Positions 1 through 8,634 are shown, counted from the stretch's first letter. The stretch is 32,403 bases of DNA from Candidatus Niyogibacteria bacterium RIFCSPLOWO2_01_FULL_45_48 (GCA_001819395.1 MHMQ01000002.1:1-32403), one strand, 5' to 3'. Made by a program: numbers and translations. The notes: generated by a model not told the origin, from the letters alone.

Positions 1-2358
1 TTTCTGGTAAATCCGGCGTCAGCCGGAGCCGACACGGTGCTAATTGCCGCGGCGGTGGGGGACTCCTCCAAATTCTTTGTTGACGCCGAAGGCGACATAT
101 TTGCCAATTCCCTGACATCTATAGGAGGGCAGACTCTTTCCTCAACCACGGCTTCCACTCTGCTTGTTGAAAACAACACAACGCTCGGAGATGCCATAGG
201 CGATTCGGTCATATTCAATTCGGGACTCTTGCAATTCAACAACCGCGCCACTTCCACGATTCCGAATCTCACGGTCAATGCCTGGTCAATCGCCACTTCC
301 ACCTCAATCGTTCCCACATTCACAATTTCAACCGCGTCTTCTCCTTTCGGTTTTGTGGGCATCGGGACGACAAGCCCGACCGAATCTTTCTCAACCGCGG
401 GCAGGTTTTACGTCGGAGGCACGGGAACTTCAACGGTTGAAAACAATTTTTCAATACTGGGGACTCTTGGAGTGGGTAGCGGAACAACCTATATCACATC
501 ATCCGGCCTTAACTTCTCAACCACGGGGTCAATCACCGCAGGAACCCTGGGAGGCCTTTCAATTCCATACGCTTCCACAACCGCTCTTACAGTTTCCGGC
601 TCGGCTTCAACCACAAATCAGGTTATTTCGTCTTTGATTTCCGGCAGGATTCCCTACGCTTCAACGGCAGGACTTTTAATTGATAATTCCGCTTTAACTT
701 TTGACGGAACGCGTTTGACTGCTTCTTATGCTTCTACAACTGTCATTTCCTCAACCGGTTCGGCTTATTTCGCGACATCCGACGGCAACGTCGGCATCGG
801 GACGACCAGTCCAACAACGCTTCTCGATATAGCATCAAGTGATGCCAACACTTACACCAACGCTTCAGACGGCGGAGGAACGGTATTTCGTTTATCGAAT
901 ACTAATACGACCAATAATAATTTTTCGGAGTTACGATACTCTACCAATGACACCAATGGTGCTCTGACAGTCACCTCCCGTATTCTCAGTAGAATCGTCA
1001 ACCATACCGCAGGGGCTGTTTCTTCAGAGCTCGTGTTTATCAATCGCAATGCCGGCACACTGACAGAAGCTATGCGTATCAATAATAACGGCAACGTCGG
1101 CATCGGTACACAATCAAACTCCACACAAAGATTGGGTATAAAAGGCACAGGTACTACAAATGCCTCAACTGGACTCATTATTTCAAATAGCGCGGGGAAC
1201 GTCTATCTTAACTCGCTTGATAACGGGGAATTTAGAATTTCTTTACCGAACACGCAAACCCTAGTCGCTTTATGCCATAGCACACAAGGACAAATAGCCG
1301 TAGGCACGACAGACCCAATAGTGGATTGTTCCGGCGCCCCCTCGGACATAGCCGAATGGTACGAGGCAGAATCTAACGTAGAAGTTGCTGATATAGTATC
1401 TTCTTCCGACCAAACTATAGAATTTCAGTATGCGGGAAAGATTGATGATTATTATGATGAAAATGGCCAAAAATCAGAGGAGGTCCCGCAAGACTTCGCC
1501 ACTACGACAATCTCAATTCTTTCAAAATCAACAAAGCCTTATGATTCAAAAATAATAGGCATTGTTTCAACAGCCCCGTATCAAACTTTTGGAGAAGATG
1601 TAAAAGACGTTGCAATAAATCCTCAAAGAATAGCCCTGACCGGCCGTGTTCCGGTCAAAGTTTCCCTTGAAAACGGCCCGATTGCGGTGGGAGACAGGAT
1701 TACTTCTTCTTCGCTTGCGGGCGTTGGAATGAAGGCAACCGCCGAGGGCCCGACTGTGGGAATCGCGCTTGAGCCGTTTGACGGTTCCGCGCCCTCCTCA
1801 ACACTCGGTGTTTCTTCTTCAACACCGAGTGTTTCCCCAGGCGTCGGCAAAATCCTTGTTTTCGTCAATCTAGGCTGGAATCATCTGGACTCGCAAATTT
1901 CAGGCGGCGCGGTTGGCGGCGGATTTTGGATTTCAAATTCGGCAGGCGTCATCACCACTAACAACATTTTGGACTTGTCGGGGCAAGGGATAATAAACGT
2001 CGGCTACATCACTTCTGCGAATTGGAGAATTACGGAAGACGGCACGCTGGAAGCCAAAAAAATTGTGGCGGACAATGCCGAAATCAAAAATGGAATCACA
2101 ACCTACGACAGCGCGACAGGAGAGACCTACTGCATAAGAATAACCAACGGCGCGGTGGTATCTCTCGCCGGCAAATGTTCGGATTTATTAACCCCAAGCG
2201 CACCGGCATCTTTGCCACCGTCCCCAAGCTCCGAACCGACTCCGCCATCCGTAGATGAACCGATTTCCGACGCAACCACCGCCTCATCAACCCCGACCGA
2301 AGAATCGCCTTCGGAAGAATCAACGGAGACCGCCACAACCACTGAATCAACTCCCTAG
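1..2358 (+). CDS. Repetitive surface / tail-fibre-like protein, 5'-truncated by the window edge
   Basis: Frame 1 is open from base 1 (FLVNPASAGADTVLIAAAVGD...), so the tracked GTG at 37 is probably internal. Repeated (N)VGIGTTSPT motifs, a conserved 'SDIAEWYE...VADIV' segment and an 'IALTGRVPVKVSLENGPIAVGDRITSSSLAGVGMKA' segment, then a Ser/Thr/Pro/Glu-rich C-terminal tail. Confidence 0.75.
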   Translation, partial: FLVNPASAGADTVLIAAAVGDSSKFFVDAEGDIFANSLTSIGGQTLSSTTASTLLVENNTTLGDAIGDSVIFNSGLLQFNNRATSTIPNLTVNAWSIATSTSIVPTFTISTASSPFGFVGIGTTSPTESFSTAGRFYVGGTGTSTVENNFSILGTLGVGSGTTYITSSGLNFSTTGSITAGTLGGLSIPYASTTALTVSGSASTTNQVISSLISGRIPYASTAGLLIDNSALTFDGTRLTASYASTTVISSTGSAYFATSDGNVGIGTTSPTTLLDIASSDANTYTNASDGGGTVFRLSNTNTTNNNFSELRYSTNDTNGALTVTSRILSRIVNHTAGAVSSELVFINRNAGTLTEAMRINNNGNVGIGTQSNSTQRLGIKGTGTTNASTGLIISNSAGNVYLNSLDNGEFRISLPNTQTLVALCHSTQGQIAVGTTDPIVDCSGAPSDIAEWYEAESNVEVADIVSSSDQTIEFQYAGKIDDYYDENGQKSEEVPQDFATTTISILSKSTKPYDSKIIGIVSTAPYQTFGEDVKDVAINPQRIALTGRVPVKVSLENGPIAVGDRITSSSLAGVGMKATAEGPTVGIALEPFDGSAPSSTLGVSSSTPSVSPGVGKILVFVNLGWNHLDSQISGGAVGGGFWISNSAGVITTNNILDLSGQGIINVGYITSANWRITEDGTLEAKKIVADNAEIKNGITTYDSATGETYCIRITNGAVVSLAGKCSDLLTPSAPASLPPSPSSEPTPPSVDEPISDATTASSTPTEESPSEESTETATTTESTP

Positions 2359-2385
2359 TCATTAATTTTATAGCAATCTACTTTA

Positions 2386-2436
2386 CATTTTATCTATTAT
2401 ATCAAAATTTGACCTATAGGCCAAAAAATGAAAGAG
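2386..2436. repeat. Imperfect direct repeat copy 1 (partner 3142..3192)
   Basis: CATTTTATCTATTATATCAAAATTTGACCTATAGGCCAAAAAATGAAAGAG aligns ungapped to CATTAAATCTATTCTATCATAATCTAACCTATCGGTCTAAAAGTGAAAGAA, 40/51 identical by eye. Confidence 0.75.
2409..2424. promoter_or_regulatory. Operator-like dyad TTGACCTATAGGCCAA
   Basis: 16-mer with 7 of 8 self-complementary pairs, in the gap between convergent genes; lies within a repeat also found upstream of the PaaX/Cas2-like gene. Confidence 0.45.
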
Positions 2437-2487
2437 TTAAAGTAAATAAAAAATAAATAAAAATAAGAACACAAAAGGTTTATAAAG

Positions 2488-3144
2488 TTATAAATGAGAT
2501 TTTAGCATTTGACGATAGTGATATAAAACTTTTCCATTCGGCATTTCGGAAGCCTTTAAAACATACACAAACGGTTTTACATTAAAAACATCTTTTATAA
2601 ATTCAATTTCTTCTTCACAAGGGAATGGGTGGACCCAAACGCTTTTTTGAAGAGGGTAACACCCGATCTCGCTTAACTTTCTTTGCAAGGATCTACGCGC
2701 CAAACGACGATTTTCGGGAATATCAAAAATTATTATGCGCCAATTTCCGTCCCACTTGAGCGGCGCTTCGATCTTTAAAGTTTCCAAAACAAAGCGCCTG
2801 AATTTTTTTTCGCCATTTTTGGTGAATTCGTAAATATCTGCACCGTTTTCTTCTTTACAAAAAACCAAACTGTGTTCTTTTTTCATTCGATAAAAATTCT
2901 GCCAAAGACGAGCGTATCTTTTACGCTCCTCCACCTTCCTGTTGTTAGTTGAACGGCCAATTGTGCTCACGACTCCCGGAACAACAACTGCCGCTGTTAA
3001 CACGCCGCCAAACACAGCCAGGCCGAATAAAACCTTAGCAGCCGAAGTTGTGGTCGGGTGATCATTTATAAATTTTTTAAATTGCTCCTTTATTTTTTCC
3101 GGCAAATCAGGGCTTTTAAAACGTAATGGTTTGGATTTTGGCAT
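2488..3144 (-). CDS. PaaX-like / Cas2-fold protein with predicted N-terminal transmembrane segment
   Basis: C-terminal 'WRIIIFDIPENRRLARRSLQRKLSEIGCYPLQKSVWVHP' matches the PaaX/Cas2 ferredoxin-fold pattern; winged-helix-like middle part; hydrophobic 'AAKVLFGLAVFGGVLTAAVVVPGVVSTIG' near the N-terminus. Confidence 0.75.
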   Translation of the reverse strand: MPKSKPLRFKSPDLPEKIKEQFKKFINDHPTTTSAAKVLFGLAVFGGVLTAAVVVPGVVSTIGRSTNNRKVEERKRYARLWQNFYRMKKEHSLVFCKEENGADIYEFTKNGEKKFRRFVLETLKIEAPLKWDGNWRIIIFDIPENRRLARRSLQRKLSEIGCYPLQKSVWVHPFPCEEEIEFIKDVFNVKPFVYVLKASEMPNGKVLYHYRQMLKSHL

Positions 3145-3192
3145 TAAATCTATTCTATCATAATCTAACCTATCGGTCTAAAAGTGAAAGAA
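3142..3192. repeat. Imperfect direct repeat copy 2, spanning promoter and start codon of the PaaX/Cas2-like gene
   Basis: Partner of 2386..2436; contains minus-strand TAGAAT at 3152-3157 seven nt before the ATG. Confidence 0.75.
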
Positions 3193-3218
3193 TGTTGTGG
3201 ATTATTGCGTGCCAGTTA

Positions 3219-4400
3219 TTATTGTGTCGGTTCCGGGCCTATTTTCCTTTTGCTGGCCGTGATAAATTCCGATGTTTTCGTAGTTGCTAGGGTATTTATT
3301 TTTTGAGCAACTTCTGGCGATAAGGTAGGCAAGAGTTCCTCGAGACGTTTTTCGTCTGCCTTAAGCACTTCCTCCCACTTTCCAATCGAATGTAAAATTT
3401 CTTCAACTTTCTCCATGTCGTATTTTTTTGCCACTTTAACTGATTTTGAAACATAGCCCTCGTCGCCAAAAAGGCGAAGAACATCTTTTTGGCGCATGTA
3501 GTCGGACATAAGCGCTTGAAGTTCTTTCAAGCGGCCGGAGTTATCTTTTGATTCTTCTTTCAGTTTAAAATACTCAGCGATTATCTCTTTTATTTTTATA
3601 TCATCAGGGGCGGGGGACTTGTCTTTGTTATACAAATGCCTCCAGACGGGGCAAATGGGCTTATATCCGCACCAGTCGCACAAAGGACCGGGTGTGGGCT
3701 GAAAATCGTTATTTGAGGCTATTTTGGCCTTAATTTCATGGATAACTCCCAAAACGCTGTTCTTTGTAGCTTCCAGATCCGTCTCGGTCCGTTTTGTGCT
3801 CAAGGATTCACCGTGAGAAAGATAATAAAGAGTCAAGCGTATGTTTTTGTTTTTTATGTCTGGCCAGCGGTTCAAAAGTCCAAGGTGATAAATTGAGAGC
3901 TGTAAATTTTTATCCAAAGTTTCCTGGGAAGGGAGACGCCGGCCGGTTTTGTAATCGACTATTTCGTAAGTTTCGTCATCCGGCTTATCTACGCGGTCGA
4001 TAATTCCCGAAAGGGTGTGCGTTTCGCCGGTGGATTTGTCTTTTATGGATGTTTCGAATCTTGACTCCAGATCCAAAACGTTAAAATTCCACGGCTGGTT
4101 CTTTTTATAAAATTTTTCAAGAATACTCGCGCCGTGCCGGTTAAAAATTTTTTCTGACTCTTCGTCGGGCCACTTGGTCTTTTCACGCAGTTTCAACCAC
4201 TCTTCGTTATAAAAATTGACCACTTCGTCAAGAGTGGGGTAGAGAGGGTCGCGTGAAAACATAAAACGAAGCGCGGAATGCAGAGCCGTTCCAAAAACGG
4301 CCTCTTTTGATTTAGGAACACGAATCCGGTCAATTTCCTGATATTTATATTTAAGCGGACAGGTTTTATATGTATCTATGGCAGAATACGAAATGCGCAT
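3219..4400 (-). CDS. PD-(D/E)XK nuclease family protein (RecB/AddB/Cas4-like, putative Fe-S cluster)
   Basis: 'SYSAIDTYKTCPLKYKY' N-terminus, 'GTALHSALRFMF', 'GIIDRVD...EIVDYKTGR' catalytic pattern, and C-terminal 'CDWCGYKPIC' (CxxCxxxxxC) pairing with the N-terminal Cys. Confidence 0.85.
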   Translation of the reverse strand: MRISYSAIDTYKTCPLKYKYQEIDRIRVPKSKEAVFGTALHSALRFMFSRDPLYPTLDEVVNFYNEEWLKLREKTKWPDEESEKIFNRHGASILEKFYKKNQPWNFNVLDLESRFETSIKDKSTGETHTLSGIIDRVDKPDDETYEIVDYKTGRRLPSQETLDKNLQLSIYHLGLLNRWPDIKNKNIRLTLYYLSHGESLSTKRTETDLEATKNSVLGVIHEIKAKIASNNDFQPTPGPLCDWCGYKPICPVWRHLYNKDKSPAPDDIKIKEIIAEYFKLKEESKDNSGRLKELQALMSDYMRQKDVLRLFGDEGYVSKSVKVAKKYDMEKVEEILHSIGKWEEVLKADEKRLEELLPTLSPEVAQKINTLATTKTSEFITASKRKIGPEPTQ

Positions 4401-4408
4401 TAAGTAAA

Positions 4409-4437
4409 ATTATATAAAATAAACCCCTTTCGGGCAA
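4409..4437 (-). promoter_or_regulatory. Promoter of the nuclease gene: TTGCCC-N17-TATAAT, 8 nt before ATG
   Basis: -10 ATTATA on + at 4409-4414; -35-like TTGCCC at 4432-4437 inside the hairpin. Confidence 0.5.
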
Positions 4438-4442
4438 AGGGG
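4424..4442 (-). terminator. Rho-independent-like hairpin CCCCTTT-GCCCG-AAAGGGG followed by a T-rich tract
   Basis: 7-bp perfect stem with 5-nt loop; minus-strand downstream sequence TTTATTTTATATAATTTT. Confidence 0.65.
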
Positions 4443-4492
4443 ATAATAAATAAAGACAGTCGCACAATATACCTTTAACGACCTACTTCTAC

Positions 4493-4783
4493 TTACTGTT
4501 TCAAAATAGGATTTTGGCCGGCCTTAATTGCGTTCATCGCGTCAATAAACGCGCTCCAGATAAAATCAACAAAAAAACTCTTGGCAAATTCCCAAACGAC
4601 GCCAATCGTTTTACCAACCCAACTGTCCAAAACCGCCTTTAAAGCCTTACCGATAAAAGAAAAATTTTCCTGAAGAGTTTTGTTTTGAAAAAGAGCCGAT
4701 AACGATACCCCCAAAAGGCTCAGAATAACAACCAAGAGCAAAAAAATGACTATCAGCTGTATAAACCCGCGGTTTTTGTCCAT
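4493..4783 (-). CDS. Hypothetical small membrane protein (96 aa)
   Basis: ORF with one hydrophobic N-terminal helix 'FIQLIVIFLLLVVILSLLGVSLSALF'; TATAAT 7 nt before its ATG. Confidence 0.6.
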   Translation of the reverse strand: MDKNRGFIQLIVIFLLLVVILSLLGVSLSALFQNKTLQENFSFIGKALKAVLDSWVGKTIGVVWEFAKSFFVDFIWSAFIDAMNAIKAGQNPILKQ

Positions 4784-4790
4784 ATGGTTA

Positions 4791-4796
4791 ATTATA
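4791..4796 (-). promoter_or_regulatory. -10 box TATAAT (TGG-extended), 7 nt before ATG at 4783
   Basis: Minus strand ...GTTGGTATAATTAACCATATG. Confidence 0.55.
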
Positions 4797-4805
4797 CCAA
4801 CATTA

Positions 4806-6080
4806 TTATAAGTATGTTAGTGGGTTTAAATAAACATTGAATGGCGCTATGGGTATTTCCATGTTGGCGCAGTTTGTAACCTTTTTGACATCCCCCAAGC
4901 GAACTACACGCACTCCTTCGGAAGCAAAAACCGTGAAATGGAGATGCGGACCGGTGCTATAGCCCGTATTTCCGCTGTATCCGACCAGCTGACCCCCGGA
5001 AATATTCTGACCCGGGCTGACGCTTATCAAAGAAAGATGGGCGTAAAGTGTTGAGAGATTGTTCGGATGCTTCACAAGCGCCCATTTTCCATAGGAATAA
5101 CACCCGCGCTGTAAATCCGTGTTACCGGTCGCTATCACAACGCCGTCGGCAGAAGACTTAACCGGAGTTCCTATTGAAGCGCGCAAATCAATGCCGTTAT
5201 GCCCTTTTCCGCCGTAAACCTGCGGATTTTGAGTTGCAAACGGAGTATTTCCAAAATACTGGGTTATGAAAACGCTGTTTAAGGGCCATTTTAATACACC
5301 CGAACCGGGACTGGGCAACGAAGACGGGTCTATGGTGATTCTTAACTCCTCCTCAATACTTCTTATTTCGGCCTCCAGGGCCTCTTTTTTGGACAAACGG
5401 TCGTCCAAAAGCTCCTTGTACTCGGCTTCCTTGTTCTGGGTGATTTTAAGCAAGTTATTTTTTTGAATCCGAGCGTCTTCTTCTATTGATTTTCTGGAAT
5501 CAAGTTCCAAACGCAAACTTTGAAGTGACAATTTTGTTTTCTCCTGTTTGGACTTTTCGGCTTCCAAAACAATCTTTGCCTCTTTTAGTTCGTTAAGCTT
5601 AAGCCCAAGATCGGAGCTGAGACTTTCTATGTAGTCTATATCGCTAAAAAATCCCGAAAGATCGGGACGGGCCAGCATGATTTCAATCAGGCTTTGTGAT
5701 TCTATTTCGTTCATGTTTCTGACAATCTCCGCCAAGGCATTTTTAAATTTTTCTGTTTCGGAACCTTTTTCGGCAATGCCTATTTGCAGTTCTTCCAGCG
5801 TCAATTCGGCCGCTTCCACTTTTTTTTGGGTTACTTTTATGTCGGTTAAAAGTTTGTTTATGGTCTTGGTCAGAACTCCAACTTGGTTTTTGAGAGTACC
5901 GGTTTCTTTCGATGTTTTATCTATTTCGGTCTGGAATTCGGCTATCTCTTCTTCCAGTTCTTTTATTTGCGCGTTTTTTTCTTCAATTTCAGATCTTAGT
6001 TCGTCGACAGACTCCGCGTCCGCAAAAACAGGCGCAACAAAGATGAAAATAAATGCGATGGTTAAAAATTTGGACCTCAT
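4806..6080 (-). CDS. Murein hydrolase activator / M23 (LytM) peptidase with N-terminal coiled coil
   Basis: Signal peptide-like N-terminus, long coiled coil, LytM motifs 'GHNGIDL', 'YAHLS', 'GPHLHF'; overlaps gltX by 4 nt. Confidence 0.9.
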   Translation of the reverse strand: MRSKFLTIAFIFIFVAPVFADAESVDELRSEIEEKNAQIKELEEEIAEFQTEIDKTSKETGTLKNQVGVLTKTINKLLTDIKVTQKKVEAAELTLEELQIGIAEKGSETEKFKNALAEIVRNMNEIESQSLIEIMLARPDLSGFFSDIDYIESLSSDLGLKLNELKEAKIVLEAEKSKQEKTKLSLQSLRLELDSRKSIEEDARIQKNNLLKITQNKEAEYKELLDDRLSKKEALEAEIRSIEEELRITIDPSSLPSPGSGVLKWPLNSVFITQYFGNTPFATQNPQVYGGKGHNGIDLRASIGTPVKSSADGVVIATGNTDLQRGCYSYGKWALVKHPNNLSTLYAHLSLISVSPGQNISGGQLVGYSGNTGYSTGPHLHFTVFASEGVRVVRLGDVKKVTNCANMEIPIAPFNVYLNPLTYL

Positions 6081-7510
6081 TCGAACATTTTGATTGCTTT
6101 TTCAATCCTTTTAACCGATTCTTCCTTGCCCAAAATCTCCGCGATTTCAAAAGGGCCTGCCGAGTGCCGTTTTCCGCTCAATGCCACCCTGAAAGGCCAC
6201 AGCGTCTCCCCTCGCCCTTCTTTTTTGGAATATTCGGCAATACCGTCCTCAAGGTCTTTTTTGTTCCAACTATTAGTCCCGGATAAATAAGCATGGATGT
6301 GCCTTAAATGTCGCACAATATTTTCAGCAGACTGGCCCTCTTTCCAAAAAAGCAGTTCTTTGGGATAAAAAGGGTCTTTATAAAAAATTTCGGCCATGTC
6401 CCCTATTTCATCCAAAGTGGTCAAACGCTCTTTTGTCAAAGATAACACTTTGGACCATTTGTCGTGATTTTCATTTATTTTTTCCGCAAGATCTTCCGTA
6501 AACGGCAAAAGTCTTTCGGAAAAATCTGCCTGATTTAAGTTTTTGATAAATGTGCGATTGAGCCAATTTAGTTTGTCTATAGTAAAAACCGCTCCGCCCT
6601 TCTGGACTTTATTTAAAGAAAACTCTTGCAGCATTTCTTTCTTCGTAAAAATTTCCTTTTCCCGGCCGTCCTTATCGGGCGCCGGATGCCATCCCAAAAG
6701 AATCAAAAAATTTAAAAGCGCCTCCGGGAGATAACCGGTTTTTCTGTATTCGAGAACCGATTTGGCGCCGTGCCGTTTGGAAAGCTTGGAGCGATCCAAG
6801 CCCAAAATAAGCGGGAGGTGCGCGTACAAGGGCCTTGGAAAATCAAGAGCGTTTTGCAGCAAAATTTGTTTTGGCGTATTTGAAATATGGTCTTCGCCTC
6901 TTATCACGTGAGTTATCGCCATTTCACGGTCATCAATCACGACCGCAAAGTTATAAAGCGGCGTTCTTAAATTTTTAGCTATGGAAAAATCTCCGAGTAT
7001 TCCGGAATCAAAACTGATGTCGCCCCTGACAAGATCATTGAAAGAAATTTCTTTAGAAAAATTGTTTTTAAACCGAAGTATGCCTTTTTTATCGTCCATG
7101 GCGCCTGTTTTGTTTCTATGCGAACACACATGCTTCATCGCTTCTTTTCTGGACATCTGTTCTTGTCTTTCTTTCGCCAGATCCTCTTCCGAATGGGGAC
7201 ACCAAAAAATAAGTCCGGCATCAAGCAGATTTTTTAAATATTTTTCATAAATATCCGCGCGTTCCGACTGGCGATAAAACTCGTCCCAATCCAAACCAAG
7301 CCACTCAAGACTTTCGCGAATATCTTTTTCAAAAATCGTATCGGATCGTTCGAGGTCCGTATCCTCTATTCTTAAGACAAAGTCTCCGCCATGCTGCTTG
7401 GCGAAAATAAAGTTAAATAAAGCCGAGCGAGCCGTTCCCGCGTGCATCGGCCCGGTTGGAGACGGCGCAATGCGCGTTCGGATCTTTTTTGCCCCTTTTT
7501 CTTTAAGCAT
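6077..7510 (-). CDS. gltX: Glutamate--tRNA ligase
   Basis: 'RIAPSPTGPMHAGTARSALFNF' HIGH-like motif and 'DRSKLSKRHGA' KMSKS-like motif. Confidence 0.95.
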   Translation of the reverse strand: MLKEKGAKKIRTRIAPSPTGPMHAGTARSALFNFIFAKQHGGDFVLRIEDTDLERSDTIFEKDIRESLEWLGLDWDEFYRQSERADIYEKYLKNLLDAGLIFWCPHSEEDLAKERQEQMSRKEAMKHVCSHRNKTGAMDDKKGILRFKNNFSKEISFNDLVRGDISFDSGILGDFSIAKNLRTPLYNFAVVIDDREMAITHVIRGEDHISNTPKQILLQNALDFPRPLYAHLPLILGLDRSKLSKRHGAKSVLEYRKTGYLPEALLNFLILLGWHPAPDKDGREKEIFTKKEMLQEFSLNKVQKGGAVFTIDKLNWLNRTFIKNLNQADFSERLLPFTEDLAEKINENHDKWSKVLSLTKERLTTLDEIGDMAEIFYKDPFYPKELLFWKEGQSAENIVRHLRHIHAYLSGTNSWNKKDLEDGIAEYSKKEGRGETLWPFRVALSGKRHSAGPFEIAEILGKEESVKRIEKAIKMFE

Positions 7511-8633
7511 GGGGATGTTCTGTCGCCAAAGTTATGATCTGTCTTGCCAGAGATTCGGCGGCATCGGGCTTAGAATAAGATTTGGCGGCCTGGCTCATTC
7601 TTTCAAGACGCGAAGGATCGGCAAGAAGTTTGCGTATTTCTCCCATAAGTATGTGGGGAGTGAGATTGGACTCTTCAACAACAACGGCGCCTCCCGCTCT
7701 TGCGTACGCGTAAGCGTTCTGCCGCTGGTGATCTTGGGCTGAATCGTCAATCGGCACCAATATCGACGGTTTGGCCCAGGCGGATATTTCGTAGATAGCT
7801 CCGGCTCCGGAACGCGAAATTATTAAATTTGAAACAAGGGCGGCGTTGCGCAGCGTATCCTCGTCCATAAAAGCAAAATGTTTGTAGCGGTTTTTAAAAG
7901 AGCTTTGACTTAAAACAACCGAAACCCTTTTTGAAATGTCGTCAAAGTTATTTTTACCGGATTGGTGTATGATTTTGATCTCTTTCAAAATATCCGGCAA
8001 GATGTCCAAAACAACATTGTTTATATTTGCCGCCCCCTGAGAACCGCCCAAAACCAAAATTGTAGGCAGGTTTTCATAACCGAAGACCGATTTGGCTTCC
8101 TCCGTGTTTCCGCCCAAAAGACGAGTTCTGACCGGATTTCCGGTCAGCGCGGTCTTGGATTCAGAAAAGTATTTTGCGGTTTCCGGAAACGATATGGCGA
8201 TTTTTTTGGCGAAAAAGCCGGCCCAGCGGTTAACCCTTCCCGGAACCGAATCAGATTCGTGAATTATAACCGGAATACCGAAAATCCTGGCGGCAATAAG
8301 CACGGGAAAACTGGCGTATCCGCCTTTAGCAAAAACGACATCGGGCATCTGCCTAAAAACATAAACAATGGCCCGCAATATGCCCCATGCTGTTTTAAAA
8401 AGATCGCTGACATTCAGCAAGGAAAAATACCGCCTGATTTTGCCGGCAGGAACAGTCACAAATCCAATCCCCTCTTCTTTCAAAAGATGCTCATCATAGG
8501 GGTTATCTGCCGCATAAACCAGGCTCATTTCAACAAACCTTTCTTCCTCGGCTATTTTTTTAAGCGCGCGGACGACAGCTATTATCGGATAAAAATGGCC
8601 GCCGGTCCCGCCGCCAGTCAATAATATGCGCAT
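7503..8633 (-). CDS. murG: UDP-N-acetylglucosamine--N-acetylmuramyl-(pentapeptide) pyrophosphoryl-undecaprenol N-acetylglucosamine transferase
   Basis: 'MRILLTGGGTGGHFYPIIAVV', 'VFAKGGYASFPVLIAA', 'IHESDSVPGRVNRW', 'LGGSQGAANIN'. Confidence 0.95.
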   Translation of the reverse strand: MRILLTGGGTGGHFYPIIAVVRALKKIAEEERFVEMSLVYAADNPYDEHLLKEEGIGFVTVPAGKIRRYFSLLNVSDLFKTAWGILRAIVYVFRQMPDVVFAKGGYASFPVLIAARIFGIPVIIHESDSVPGRVNRWAGFFAKKIAISFPETAKYFSESKTALTGNPVRTRLLGGNTEEAKSVFGYENLPTILVLGGSQGAANINNVVLDILPDILKEIKIIHQSGKNNFDDISKRVSVVLSQSSFKNRYKHFAFMDEDTLRNAALVSNLIISRSGAGAIYEISAWAKPSILVPIDDSAQDHQRQNAYAYARAGGAVVVEESNLTPHILMGEIRKLLADPSRLERMSQAAKSYSKPDAAESLARQIITLATEHPHA

Positions 8634-8634
8634 A

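Noticed and set aside
1638-1656. Short inverted repeat TGACCGG...CCGGTCA in the surface gene
   Set aside because: 7-bp arms in a GC-rich coding segment; could easily be chance.
2437-2487. A/T-rich tract (aaataaaaaataaataaaaataag) considered as terminator or satellite
   Set aside because: No stem-loop found and too short and irregular for a tandem repeat call.
5677-6093. 138-aa Ser/Phe-rich plus-strand ORF
   Set aside because: Antisense of the M23 peptidase coiled coil; Lys/Glu codons read as Phe/Ser/Leu.
7962-8624. 220-aa plus-strand ORF
   Set aside because: Antisense to murG; no recognisable motifs; composition fits reverse-complement shadow coding.
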